NCBI RefSeq assembly: GCF_000342165.1
Contig: NZ_AMRV01000002.1
Span: forward strand, 310,001-374,000
Source of the DNA: Pacificimonas flava
Lineage (GTDB): Bacteria > Pseudomonadota > Alphaproteobacteria > Sphingomonadales > Sphingomonadaceae
Direction: 5' to 3'
DNA length: 64,000 nt
The notes beneath the pieces were generated by a model that had not been told where the DNA came from, made no database searches, and was given only the letters and a program-made list of their open reading frames with translations. The position numbers and the translations under genes are program-made. This document shows positions 44,051 to 52,068 of the stretch, piece by piece (position 1 is the first letter of the stretch; every line of letters begins with the position of its first letter).

Positions 44051-44827
44051 ATGCGCGATTTCAGCGGCAAAAGCGTCATTGTGACGGGATCGTCAAGCGG
44101 CATTGGAGCGGCGATCGCCCGCCGCTTCGCAGCCTCCGGCGCGAATGTCGTCCTGAACAGCCGCAGCCGGAACGATCTGGAGTCGGTTGCGGCCGATCTT
44201 GACGCGGACCGCACCCTTATCTGCGCGGGGGATGTGTCCGATCCCGTCTTCGCAGCGAACTTGATCGATACAGCCGCCGATCATTTCGGCGGACTCGATT
44301 GCCTGGTCTGTAACGCCGGCGTTGCCGTTAACGGTCCCGTTACGGAACTGGAGGATGCGGACATCGACAAGCTGCTCGACATCAACGTCAAGGCGCTGAT
44401 CTATCTGGCCCGCGCGGCGGTCCCGCACCTGGAAAAGAGCGGCGGCAGCATCGTCAACACGTCCAGCGTATCGGGCCTTGGCGGCGACTGGGGCATGGCG
44501 CTCTATGCCGCCTCGAAGGGAGCGGTTTCCAACCTGACGCGCGCCCTCGCGCTGGAACTCGGCGTGAAGGGCGTCCGTGTTAACGCCGTCGCGCCGACGA
44601 CCACGCGCAGCGACATGAGCGAAGGCATATTCGACAATGACAAGCTGCTGGCCCGCTTTCGCGATCGCATCGCGCTGAGGCGCCCCGGCGAACCGGAGGA
44701 TATTGCCGGCCCCGTCCTGTTCCTCGCATCGGAGGATGCCGGCTTCGTCACAGGTGTCGTGTTACCCGTCGATGGCGGTCTCAGCGCATCCAACGGCCAG
44801 CCGAACATGATGGCGATCGGCGACTAG
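44051..44827 (+). CDS. SDR family oxidoreductase (FabG-like)
   Basis: A 258-residue classical short-chain dehydrogenase. The cofactor motif TGSSSGIG lies at about 13-20, with Asn-Ser-Arg after the second strand (LNSRSR), which favours NADP. CNAGVAV lies near 87-93, and the catalytic Ser/Tyr/Lys in NTSSVSG and YAASKGA near 136-160. It may be a 3-oxoacyl-ACP reductase paralogue, but many catabolic dehydrogenases look the same. It is convergent with the TetR gene, with stops abutting (44827/44828), and divergent from acpP. Confidence 0.88.
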   Translation: MRDFSGKSVIVTGSSSGIGAAIARRFAASGANVVLNSRSRNDLESVAADLDADRTLICAGDVSDPVFAANLIDTAADHFGGLDCLVCNAGVAVNGPVTELEDADIDKLLDINVKALIYLARAAVPHLEKSGGSIVNTSSVSGLGGDWGMALYAASKGAVSNLTRALALELGVKGVRVNAVAPTTTRSDMSEGIFDNDKLLARFRDRIALRRPGEPEDIAGPVLFLASEDAGFVTGVVLPVDGGLSASNGQPNMMAIGD

Positions 44828-45550
44828 CTAGTCCGCCTCGCGGGGGTCCTTGCGGGCGGCGATGCCGTTGGCCAGAAGATCGCTTGCCATGTCGGCAATC
44901 TCTTCGGCGCCCATCTCGTCCGACCAGACGGCATAGCGCAGGCCGAGAAATACGTTCATACCCATGATCGCCCAGGCCTGAAGCTCCCCGATGCCGGGTT
45001 TCAGGTCCCCGGTCGCGGCACCGGCGCGCAGCCGTTCGGCAATGCGCCCCGCCGTCGTCTCGTAATGAGCGCGGTAGGCAGCGGCATCGACGAATTCCGC
45101 CTCGTCGATGATCCGGTAAACCTCCTTATGCTCGCGAACGAAGCGCAGGAACGCCGACAGCGCAGCCTGCTCCCGCGCGACACCGCCCTCCACCCCGGCC
45201 AATGAGGAGCGCGCCTGTCCGGCCACCGCCGCGCTCATGTCGTTCACAACGGCCCGGAAGATCGAATCCTTCGATTCGAAATAGGTATAGAAGCTGCCGA
45301 GCGCGGTACCGGCCCTGCGCGTGATGGAGGTGATCGACGCCCCTTGAAATCCCTGCTCCCCGAACTCGGTCTTCGCGGCATCGAGAAGTGCGCGCCGGGT
45401 GCGTTCGCCCCGCGCGGTCCTAGGACGGCGGGCGGGCTCCGTCGCGGCGGGGTTCCTGCCCGTCTCCCGCTCCGCAGCGGAAACCGATTCGGCTGCCGTT
45501 TTGTTCGTTTTCCCGTCGCCGGCCGTCCCCGGACGCCCCGTTCTGGCCAT
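44828..45550 (-). CDS. TetR/AcrR family transcriptional regulator
   Basis: A 240-residue regulator. A charged, low-complexity N-terminal extension (about residues 1-45, rich in Thr, Ala, Arg and Gly) precedes the TetR DNA-binding domain (about 48-95: RRALLDAAKTEFGEQGFQGASITSITRRAGTALGSFYTYFESKDSIF region). The ligand-binding domain is variable, as expected. A perfect inverted repeat lies 34 bp upstream of the start, in front of the divergent TonB receptor gene, so the pair is likely an autoregulated repressor and its target. Confidence 0.9.
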   Translation of the reverse strand: MARTGRPGTAGDGKTNKTAAESVSAAERETGRNPAATEPARRPRTARGERTRRALLDAAKTEFGEQGFQGASITSITRRAGTALGSFYTYFESKDSIFRAVVNDMSAAVAGQARSSLAGVEGGVAREQAALSAFLRFVREHKEVYRIIDEAEFVDAAAYRAHYETTAGRIAERLRAGAATGDLKPGIGELQAWAIMGMNVFLGLRYAVWSDEMGAEEIADMASDLLANGIAARKDPREAD

Positions 45551-45583
45551 GTCGTTCCCCTGATCGCTGGCCGGACCCTAAAC

Positions 45584-45607
45584 AAAGTTGAAAGCTGGTT
45601 CAACTTT
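45584..45607. promoter_or_regulatory. Perfect inverted repeat, candidate TetR operator
   Basis: The arms aaagttgaa (45584-45592) and ttcaacttt (45599-45607) are exact reverse complements around a 6-bp spacer (agctgg). The 24-bp site lies between the divergent starts of the TetR gene (45550) and the TonB receptor (45674). This size and place fit a TetR-family operator. Confidence 0.75.
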
Positions 45608-45673
45608 CAGTACTGATAAGCGCATCAAGCGTCCGGAAGCGGCGCGGATGACATGCGAAGGGGGGATCGTTTC

Positions 45674-48055
45674 ATGCTTAAACTCCGTCACGAACTGGCG
45701 CTCGGCGCCGCGGCGTTGGCCTTGGCCGCCCCTGCGGCCGCGCAGTCCGCCCAGCCCGATCCGGCCCGTCCGACGAATCAGGAAATCCTCGCCGACAGCC
45801 AGCAACCGCGCGAGGAGGCGAATGACGCTTCCGCTCCGCAGGACATCATCGTCGTCACAGCGCGCCGCCGCGCGGAACGCCTGCTCGACGTGCCGATTTC
45901 CGTCACCTCCCTCAGCGGTCAGCAGTTGCAGGATCAGGGCGTGCAGGACCTGACGGAACTCAGCCAGACGGTTCCCAACGTGACGCTGGAAGTGTCGCGC
46001 GGCACGAATACGACGCTGACCGCCTTCATCCGCGGCGTCGGCCAGCAGGATCCGGTCGCCGGCTTCGAACAAGGCGTCGGCGTCTATGTCGACGATGTCT
46101 ATCTGAACCGGCCGCAGGCTGCCGTCCTCGACGTTTATGACGTGGAGCGGATCGAGGTGCTGCGCGGGCCGCAGGGCACGCTTTACGGCCGCAACACCAT
46201 CGGCGGGGCTATCAAATATGTGACGCGGCGGCTGCCCACTGACATGGAGTTCAAGGCCCGCGGCACCTATGGCAGCTATGATCAGGCCGATCTCGTCCTG
46301 ACCGGGTCCGTGCCCCTGACGGACACGATCAGGCTGGGCGCATCGGGCGCACGGCTCAGCCGCGGCGGTTTCGGCGACAATCTGGTTCAGGACGGCGTCG
46401 AGAATTACAACAAGGATCTGTGGGCCGCCCGCGCCACGCTGGAGGCGGAGGCTGGCGACGCCATCTTCATCCGCCTGTCCGGCGATTATGTGAAGGACAA
46501 TAGCGATCCGCGTCAGGGCCACAGGCTGATTCCCGGCCTGGTATCGGGCGCGCCCGTTCTGGACGATGAGTTCGACACCCGCGCCGGGCTTTCCAACATT
46601 CAGCAGGAGGTGGAGGCCTATGGCGGCGCGCTGACGGTGGAGGCTGATGTGTCGAGCGCGCTGAAGCTGCGCAACATCCTCGCCTACCGAGAAGATAGCT
46701 CGACGACGCCGATCGATTTCGACTCGCTGCCGGCTGCCGATGTCGACGTGCCCGCCATCTACAACAACGACCAGTTTTCCGAGGAATTCCAGCTTCTTTA
46801 CGATGACGGCACGCTCGCCGGCCTGATCGGGGCCTATTATTTGCGTGCAAACGCCCTCACAATTTTCGATACGCTGCTCGATACGACCGGGCAGATCATC
46901 GGTGTTCCCGGTCTGAACGCGCAGACCTTCGGCGATGTCGATACCGAAACCGTCGCGATCTTCGGCGACTTCACCTACGATTTGACCGAACGGCTCAGCC
47001 TGTCCGTCGGCGGCCGCTACACTTGGGACACGCGCGAATCAGTGGTACGCCGACAGTCGCTGGCGGGCGGATTTTCGGATTATTTCGGCGGAAATGGCGT
47101 CCCATTCGCCGTCACCTCCGATTTCACCGGCAAGGAGACGTTCAAGGAGTTCACGCCGCGCGTGTCGCTCAGCTACCAGCCGAACGAGAACCACAATTTC
47201 TACGCCACCTATTCGAAGGGCTTCAAGGGCGGCGGCTTCGACCCGCGCGGTCAGACCACACTTGCCCCGGATCTCGACGGCGACGGCACGGTGTCGGACG
47301 AGGAGGTGTTCGACTTCATCCGCTTCGCACCCGAAAAGGTGGACAGCTACGAGCTGGGCTGGAAGGCCTCGCTGCTCGACAACCGCCTCAGCTTCAATCT
47401 CGCCGGTTTTTATGCCGACTATACGGACGTGCAGATTCCCGGCTCCGTCGGCGCGGACACCAACGGCGACGGCATCAACGATACGTTCGCCGGCGTGACC
47501 ACCAATGCCGGCGCCGCCACCATCAAGGGCATCGAGCTGGAAAGCACGATTCGCGCAGGCCGGGACTTCGCCGGCGACGGCTCCACCTTCGATGTCGGCC
47601 TCAGCTTCGGTTACATCGATGCGGAGTACGACCAGTTCATCGATGCGTTCGGCAATGATGTCGCGGATCAGCGCGTCTTCCAGAACACGCCCGACTACAC
47701 GGCCAGCGTTCGCGGCGATCTGGGCGTTCCCGTCGGCGGCGGCATGCTGATGCTGGGATCGCAGGCGGCGCTGCGCAGCGACACCAGCCAGTTCGAGCAG
47801 CCGAACCGCTTCCTCGATCAGGATGGTTATGTTCTCATCGACGCCAATATCAGCTGGATCTCGCCGGACGAGATGTTCCGGATCGGCGTCTACGGCAAGA
47901 ACCTGACGGATGAGCGCTATCTGGTGTCGGGCTATAACTTCGTGAACGCGCCCTATGGCGGCCCGATCACATCGACCCTGGGGCAGGAGGGGACGCTGAC
48001 AGGATTTTACGGCGATCCGCGCCGCGTTTTCGTGACTGGCGAAATTCGCTTCTGA
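45674..48055 (+). CDS. TonB-dependent receptor
   Basis: A 793-residue outer-membrane receptor. Residues 1-24 are a signal peptide ending APAAAQ. A TonB box-like DIIVVTARRR lies near 57-66. The plug domain (about 65-180) has VPISVTSLSG and YDVERIEVLRGPQGTLYGRNTIGGAIKYVT. The beta barrel fills the rest, ending in GEIRF with the terminal aromatic Phe needed for outer-membrane assembly. It resembles the large sphingomonad TonB-receptor group that imports siderophores, vitamins or plant-derived organics; the ligand is unknown. I used the ATG at 45674 rather than one 21 bp earlier, because it gives the normal signal peptide. A TetR-type operator lies upstream. Confidence 0.93.
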   Translation: MLKLRHELALGAAALALAAPAAAQSAQPDPARPTNQEILADSQQPREEANDASAPQDIIVVTARRRAERLLDVPISVTSLSGQQLQDQGVQDLTELSQTVPNVTLEVSRGTNTTLTAFIRGVGQQDPVAGFEQGVGVYVDDVYLNRPQAAVLDVYDVERIEVLRGPQGTLYGRNTIGGAIKYVTRRLPTDMEFKARGTYGSYDQADLVLTGSVPLTDTIRLGASGARLSRGGFGDNLVQDGVENYNKDLWAARATLEAEAGDAIFIRLSGDYVKDNSDPRQGHRLIPGLVSGAPVLDDEFDTRAGLSNIQQEVEAYGGALTVEADVSSALKLRNILAYREDSSTTPIDFDSLPAADVDVPAIYNNDQFSEEFQLLYDDGTLAGLIGAYYLRANALTIFDTLLDTTGQIIGVPGLNAQTFGDVDTETVAIFGDFTYDLTERLSLSVGGRYTWDTRESVVRRQSLAGGFSDYFGGNGVPFAVTSDFTGKETFKEFTPRVSLSYQPNENHNFYATYSKGFKGGGFDPRGQTTLAPDLDGDGTVSDEEVFDFIRFAPEKVDSYELGWKASLLDNRLSFNLAGFYADYTDVQIPGSVGADTNGDGINDTFAGVTTNAGAATIKGIELESTIRAGRDFAGDGSTFDVGLSFGYIDAEYDQFIDAFGNDVADQRVFQNTPDYTASVRGDLGVPVGGGMLMLGSQAALRSDTSQFEQPNRFLDQDGYVLIDANISWISPDEMFRIGVYGKNLTDERYLVSGYNFVNAPYGGPITSTLGQEGTLTGFYGDPRRVFVTGEIRF

Positions 48056-48103
48056 CGGATCAGTCCTGGCGGCCGGTGGGCGGGGCGGCCCGGCAGGCCG
48101 CCG

Positions 48104-49510
48104 TCAGCTCTTGGCCTTTCGATAGGCACCGAGCGCCCGCTCACGCGCGGCGCGGTGCTCGACGATCGGTTCCGGATAGGTATCGCCCAGCGTCACGCCT
48201 GCCGCCTCCAGCGCCCCCTCATCCGCTTCCCACGGCACGTGGATGGCACCGTCGGGCAGATCTTTCAGCTCCGGCACCCATTCGCGAATATAGTCCGCTG
48301 CGTCCCATTTGGGGGACTGGGTTTTCGGGTTCATCATCCGGTAAAAGGGATGCGAATCAATTCCCGAACCCGCACTCCACTGCCAGTTCTGCGAATTGTT
48401 GCCATAGTCGGCATCGACGAGCGTATCCCAGAACCAGCGCTCGCCCTCTCGCCAGTCGATCAGCAGGTGCTTGATCAGGAATTGCGCGGCGATCATGCGC
48501 ACGCGGTTGTGCATCCAGCCGGTCGCCCAAAGCTCCCGCATGCCCGCATCGACGATCGGATAGCCTGTCCGGCCACGCTGCCACGCCCTCAGCGCCTCGC
48601 GGCCCTCCCCCTCCCGGTGGTCGGTCCATTCCATGTTCCTGAAGTGATCCCGGCCGGACGTGTCGCCATAGTCCGGGAACATGTCGATGACCTGGGTCGA
48701 GAAGTCGCGCCAGGCCAGCTCCGAAAGGAACGGTTCGACCGTCTGCCACTGGCGGTTCTTCGAAACGATATGCCAGACATCCGCAGGCGAGATTTCGCCC
48801 ATGTGCAGATGCGGGCTCAGGCGGCTGGTCAGTTCCCGGGAGGGGAGATTGCGCCCCTCGTTATAATCCTCCACCTCGTCGGCAAAATTATGCGCGCGCG
48901 ACCGGGCACCGTGCTCGCCCGGGGTCCAGAAGTCGAATCCGCCGGCCCAATCGGGATCTTTCGGCAGCAGATTCCAATCGTCAAGTTCATCGAAACCGGG
49001 CCACTCGTCCGGTGCCTGCATGGTCCGGGGCCGCCTCACCGGTTCCGGCGGCGGCATGATGCCCTGCAAGGAGCGCCAGAACGGCGTGTAGATCTTGTAG
49101 GGATCGCCGGATTTCGTTGTGACGGAGCCGGGCGGCGCCAGCAGCCGGCCGGGATGCAGGCAAAGCTCCAGCCGATTGCTCAGCTTCTCCTCCTGCGCCT
49201 TCCACCAGGGTTCGTAATGCTGCACCGCATGTACGCGCTCGATGCCAAGCTTGTCGGCAAGTGCGCCGATCTTCACGGACGCCTCCCCCTTCAGAAGAAT
49301 GAGGCGAAGCCCCTTTTCCCGCAGACTTTCGGAAAGGCTCTTCAAGCTGTGATGCAGCCACCAACGCTGTGCACCGCCCATCTTCCACTTGCCGGGAGAC
49401 GTATCGTCGAGAACGTAGACCGGCACGACCGGTCCGTCCTCCGCCGCGGCTCGTACCGCTGCCTGGTCGGATAGCCGCAAATCCTCACGAAACCAGATGA
49501 TCGTCGTCAT
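48104..49510 (-). CDS. phr: Deoxyribodipyrimidine photolyase (cryptochrome/photolyase family)
   Basis: A 468-residue light-driven DNA repair enzyme that splits cyclobutane pyrimidine dimers using FADH-. The N-terminal antenna domain (about 1-130) starts MTTIIWFREDLRLSDQ. The C-terminal FAD domain has LSPHLHMGEISPADVW, FLSELAWRDF and the photolyase signature GYPIVDAGMRELWATGWMHNR (split here as shorter segments), then NWQWSAGSG with DADYGNNSQNWQW. All are near-canonical class I CPD photolyase. The ATG at 49508-49510 was chosen as the first normal start; it diverges from the class IV aminotransferase. Confidence 0.94.
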   Translation of the reverse strand: MTTIIWFREDLRLSDQAAVRAAAEDGPVVPVYVLDDTSPGKWKMGGAQRWWLHHSLKSLSESLREKGLRLILLKGEASVKIGALADKLGIERVHAVQHYEPWWKAQEEKLSNRLELCLHPGRLLAPPGSVTTKSGDPYKIYTPFWRSLQGIMPPPEPVRRPRTMQAPDEWPGFDELDDWNLLPKDPDWAGGFDFWTPGEHGARSRAHNFADEVEDYNEGRNLPSRELTSRLSPHLHMGEISPADVWHIVSKNRQWQTVEPFLSELAWRDFSTQVIDMFPDYGDTSGRDHFRNMEWTDHREGEGREALRAWQRGRTGYPIVDAGMRELWATGWMHNRVRMIAAQFLIKHLLIDWREGERWFWDTLVDADYGNNSQNWQWSAGSGIDSHPFYRMMNPKTQSPKWDAADYIREWVPELKDLPDGAIHVPWEADEGALEAAGVTLGDTYPEPIVEHRAARERALGAYRKAKS

Positions 49511-49557
49511 GTTTTCCCCTATTCGTCGCCGATTCAACACAGCGCCGGAGGAATGGG

Positions 49558-50427
49558 TTGCCCCGTCTAGCCTATGTAAATGGTCGCATGCTGCCCGCCA
49601 GCCGCGCCGCGATTTCCATCGACGACCGCGCATTCCTGTTTTCGGACGGGGTGTACGAAGTCGCGTCGATCTTCGGCGGACATCTGTTCGATTGGTCGCT
49701 GCATCTGGAACGCCTGTCGCGCAGCCTCGGCACGCTCGCAATCCCCGCGCCCATGTCCGATGCGGCCCTGACCGTTTCGGCAAGGCGGCTGATCGCGGCG
49801 AATCGCGTGTCCGATGGCATGCTCTACCTGCAGGTGACGCGCGGCGCCGCGCGGCGGGAGCATGCCTTTCCGGTCGGCGCGAAGGCTGGTCTTGTGATGA
49901 CGGTCCGGCCCTTTGATTATCGTGGGCGGCCTGTGCAGCAGCGGTCCGGCGTCGCCGCGATCAGCGCCGGCGACGAACGCTGGGCCCGGCGGGATGTGAA
50001 ATCGGTCTCGCTGCTCCCGAACGTGCTGGCGAAGCAGGCAGCCAAGGAAGCGGGCGCCTATGAGGCAATTCTGATCGACCGCGACGGTACGGTGACGGAG
50101 GGGGCTTCGACAACGGTCTGGATGGTGGGCGCGGATGGAGCGGCGACCACCCGGCCCCTGTCGAACGCGGTTCTGCCGGGATCGAAGCGGCGCCGGCTTC
50201 TGGAACTGTTCGGGCAATCCGGACTGCCAGTTCGGGAAGCGACCTTCACGCTCGACGATCTGCGCGCCGCGAAGGAGATTTTCCTCACCTCGACATCCTC
50301 CCCGGTCATGCCGGTGGTGACGCTTGACGGCGCGCCCGTGGGCGAGGCCCGGCCCGGCCCGGTCGCCTTGCGCGCCTGCGACCTGATGTGGGCAGAGATC
50401 GAGCGCCAGACCGGCTGGCGCGCCTAA
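49558..50427 (+). CDS. Class IV aminotransferase, probable D-amino-acid transaminase
   Basis: A 289-residue fold-type IV PLP enzyme. Residues 1-40 (AYVNGRMLPASRAAISIDDRAFLFSDGVYEV) match D-alanine aminotransferase and branched-chain aminotransferase starts. PLP Lys148 lies in RDVKSVSLLPNVLAKQ, followed by the conserved Glu in DGTVTEGASTTVWMV. The RGAARREHAFP segment near 95-105 is typical of D-amino-acid transaminases. The start is TTG (49558), with GGAGGAATG just upstream. Its last four bases overlap the Spy-like gene on the other strand. Aminodeoxychorismate lyase is a less likely alternative. Confidence 0.88.
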   Translation: MPRLAYVNGRMLPASRAAISIDDRAFLFSDGVYEVASIFGGHLFDWSLHLERLSRSLGTLAIPAPMSDAALTVSARRLIAANRVSDGMLYLQVTRGAARREHAFPVGAKAGLVMTVRPFDYRGRPVQQRSGVAAISAGDERWARRDVKSVSLLPNVLAKQAAKEAGAYEAILIDRDGTVTEGASTTVWMVGADGAATTRPLSNAVLPGSKRRRLLELFGQSGLPVREATFTLDDLRAAKEIFLTSTSSPVMPVVTLDGAPVGEARPGPVALRACDLMWAEIERQTGWRA

Positions 50428-50939
50428 CGGTCTTCAGACACCTGCTGGCTGGCACCGCGCCGCTGCTGCGCGCGGATCTGCGCCATGCGCTGCGCCTGGT
50501 ATTCCATCAGCTGGTCGAGCTTTTCCATGCGGTCCCGTGCACGCGACATTTCCATGCGGATGCGCGCCTCCCGCATCTTCACGGCCGCGGCGAAGGCCTG
50601 ACGGTCGCCGGCCGACAAACCCTTGTACGCATCCAGCATGCGCGCATGAGCGCGGGCATGCTCCTGCATCACCAGACGGCGCTCCTCCTTCTGCGCATCT
50701 GCAATTGCATCGGCATCCAGTTCTTCGGCGGAAAGCAGATCCAGAACCTTGGCGCGGGCCTTCATGATCGCAGCGTTCAGCGCTGGTTGTTCCTCCCGCG
50801 CCATGGCAGCCGCAAGCCGTGCCCGTCCCTCAGACGACAGGCCGCCGAACGGTGTTTGCGACGCCGCAGGGACCGCCGTGCCGAGCGCAAGCGCGGCGCC
50901 GACGAGAAATTTCGGAAATGTCTGTCGAGCGGCAAGCAT
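50424..50939 (-). CDS. Spy/CnrX-like periplasmic heavy-metal sensor or chaperone
   Basis: A 171-residue periplasmic protein with a signal peptide (about 1-27, ending AVPAASQ) and a long all-helical mature part rich in Arg, Glu, Ala, Gln and Met. Charged helices such as EERRLVMQEHARAHARMLDAYKG and VKMREARIRMEMSRARDRM suit the Spy/CpxP or CnrX hairpin fold. In CnrYXH systems, CnrX senses metal and releases the sigma factor. The gene sits last in an operon after an ECF sigma factor and a single-TM protein, and its start overlaps the previous stop by one base. The role is inferred from this context. Confidence 0.7.
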   Translation of the reverse strand: MLAARQTFPKFLVGAALALGTAVPAASQTPFGGLSSEGRARLAAAMAREEQPALNAAIMKARAKVLDLLSAEELDADAIADAQKEERRLVMQEHARAHARMLDAYKGLSAGDRQAFAAAVKMREARIRMEMSRARDRMEKLDQLMEYQAQRMAQIRAQQRRGASQQVSEDR

Positions 50940-51484
50940 CAGTAGATCAGCTCCTCGTCCGGCCGTGTCGTGAAGACGTGGCTGGTCATCAACAAGTCAT
51001 CGGGCGGCGCGTCGAAGCTGGGAAACGTCTCGTCCAGCGGCGGCGCGGTCGCCGGTCCAAAATCGCTCGCGGCAAGTTGCGTTCCGGAATTTCCGGACGC
51101 CACGGGCATCGCCGCTTCGCCCGCAGACGGTGCGACCAGACCGGTTTCCGGCAGGGCGGACGCGAATTGCTGCGGCTCGCCAATGCCAGGGGACAGGGCA
51201 ACGACTTCGCCGGACGGCGAAGCCGATTCGGGAACAGTGCCCGGCGTCAGGACGAGGACTCCGGCAAGCGCTGCGGCGACACTGCCGCCGAACACCGCGG
51301 CCGGAAACCAGCGCCGCTGGCTCGCCGGCGTTATCCGCGCCTCCGCCAGCGCTGCATCGGCTGCCGCCAAAGCGGCGCCAGGCGGAACGGCCACGTCCCG
51401 GTTCGAAGCCCATTCGCGCAGCAGCACGTCGATCATGTCCTGATCGTTTGCCGCCCGTCCGGTCTCACCCTTGCCGCCGATCAT
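50939..51484 (-). CDS. Single-TM putative anti-sigma factor
   Basis: A 181-residue protein. Residues 1-58 are cytoplasmic and helical (MIDVLLREWASNRDVAVP, AAADAALAEARI). One membrane helix follows at about 60-78 (FPAAVFGGSVAAALAGVLVL). The rest is periplasmic, acidic and Pro/Ser rich. This one-helix topology, the start overlapping the sigma-factor stop (ATGA) and the Spy/CnrX-like gene after it match an anti-sigma factor of the CnrY type. No ZAS zinc motif is present. I do not recognise a named family; the function is inferred from position and topology. Confidence 0.65.
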   Translation of the reverse strand: MIGGKGETGRAANDQDMIDVLLREWASNRDVAVPPGAALAAADAALAEARITPASQRRWFPAAVFGGSVAAALAGVLVLTPGTVPESASPSGEVVALSPGIGEPQQFASALPETGLVAPSAGEAAMPVASGNSGTQLAASDFGPATAPPLDETFPSFDAPPDDLLMTSHVFTTRPDEELIY

Positions 51485-52059
51485 GCCTCTAACTCCTCTT
51501 TCAGCGGCTCCAGCCGCTTTGCGAGGTCCGCCCGCGCCCTTGCCAGGAGGCCCTCTACCGCCTTCGGCGTCGTTTCCAGCGCCTCGGCAATCTCGTTCAT
51601 CGTCGCGCCGTCGCCGTAGAACAGCGTGATCGCCGCCCGCTGGCGTGTCGGCAACTCCATGACGGCCGCGCCGATACGCGCATCGCGCATCATGCCGGCC
51701 GTTTCCGCTTCCGGCCCGGGGGCTTCCGATTCGAGGTCGTAGGCCTCGTCGATCGGATCCACCGGCTTCAACGCCCGCTTGCGATCGATGCAGGCGTTGA
51801 TGACGATCCGCCGAAACCAGGTTTCGACCTTCGCCTTTTCCGGGTCGAACCGCGCTGCGGTCCGCCACAGTTTCACGAGCGCAGTCTGCACTGCGTCCTC
51901 TGCCTCCGCCCGGTTCCCCAGCACCTTCATCGCCGTGCCGAGCGCCGGAGCGTAGAGCACCTGCGTCAGCGCACGAAAGGCTTCGTCGTCACCGGCAGCG
52001 ACGTCCGACATGAGCACCGACGGCTCGGTTGGTGAGGGCGCCCTCATCACCTGCAGCAT
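51481..52059 (-). CDS. ECF-type RNA polymerase sigma factor
   Basis: A 192-residue sigma-70 family ECF factor. Region 2 is about residues 25-75 (AFRALTQVLYAPALGTAMKVLGNRAEAEDAVQTALVKLW). Region 4 is about 130-182, with ELPTRQRAAITLFYGDGATMNEIAEALETTPKAVEGLLARARADL, including the helix-turn-helix. It is not an EcfG-type factor by eye. The start may be 52059 or a slightly downstream ATG (52044). It lies nine bases after the HWE kinase stop and overlaps the putative anti-sigma gene, so sigma and antagonist are co-translated. Confidence 0.9.
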   Translation of the reverse strand: MLQVMRAPSPTEPSVLMSDVAAGDDEAFRALTQVLYAPALGTAMKVLGNRAEAEDAVQTALVKLWRTAARFDPEKAKVETWFRRIVINACIDRKRALKPVDPIDEAYDLESEAPGPEAETAGMMRDARIGAAVMELPTRQRAAITLFYGDGATMNEIAEALETTPKAVEGLLARARADLAKRLEPLKEELEA

Positions 52060-52068
52060 CGCATGGAT

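Noticed and set aside
51481-52059. ECF sigma factor as direct output of the stressosome-like operon
   Set aside because: It lies more than 22 kb away in its own operon with its own putative antagonist, and nothing in sequence links the two.
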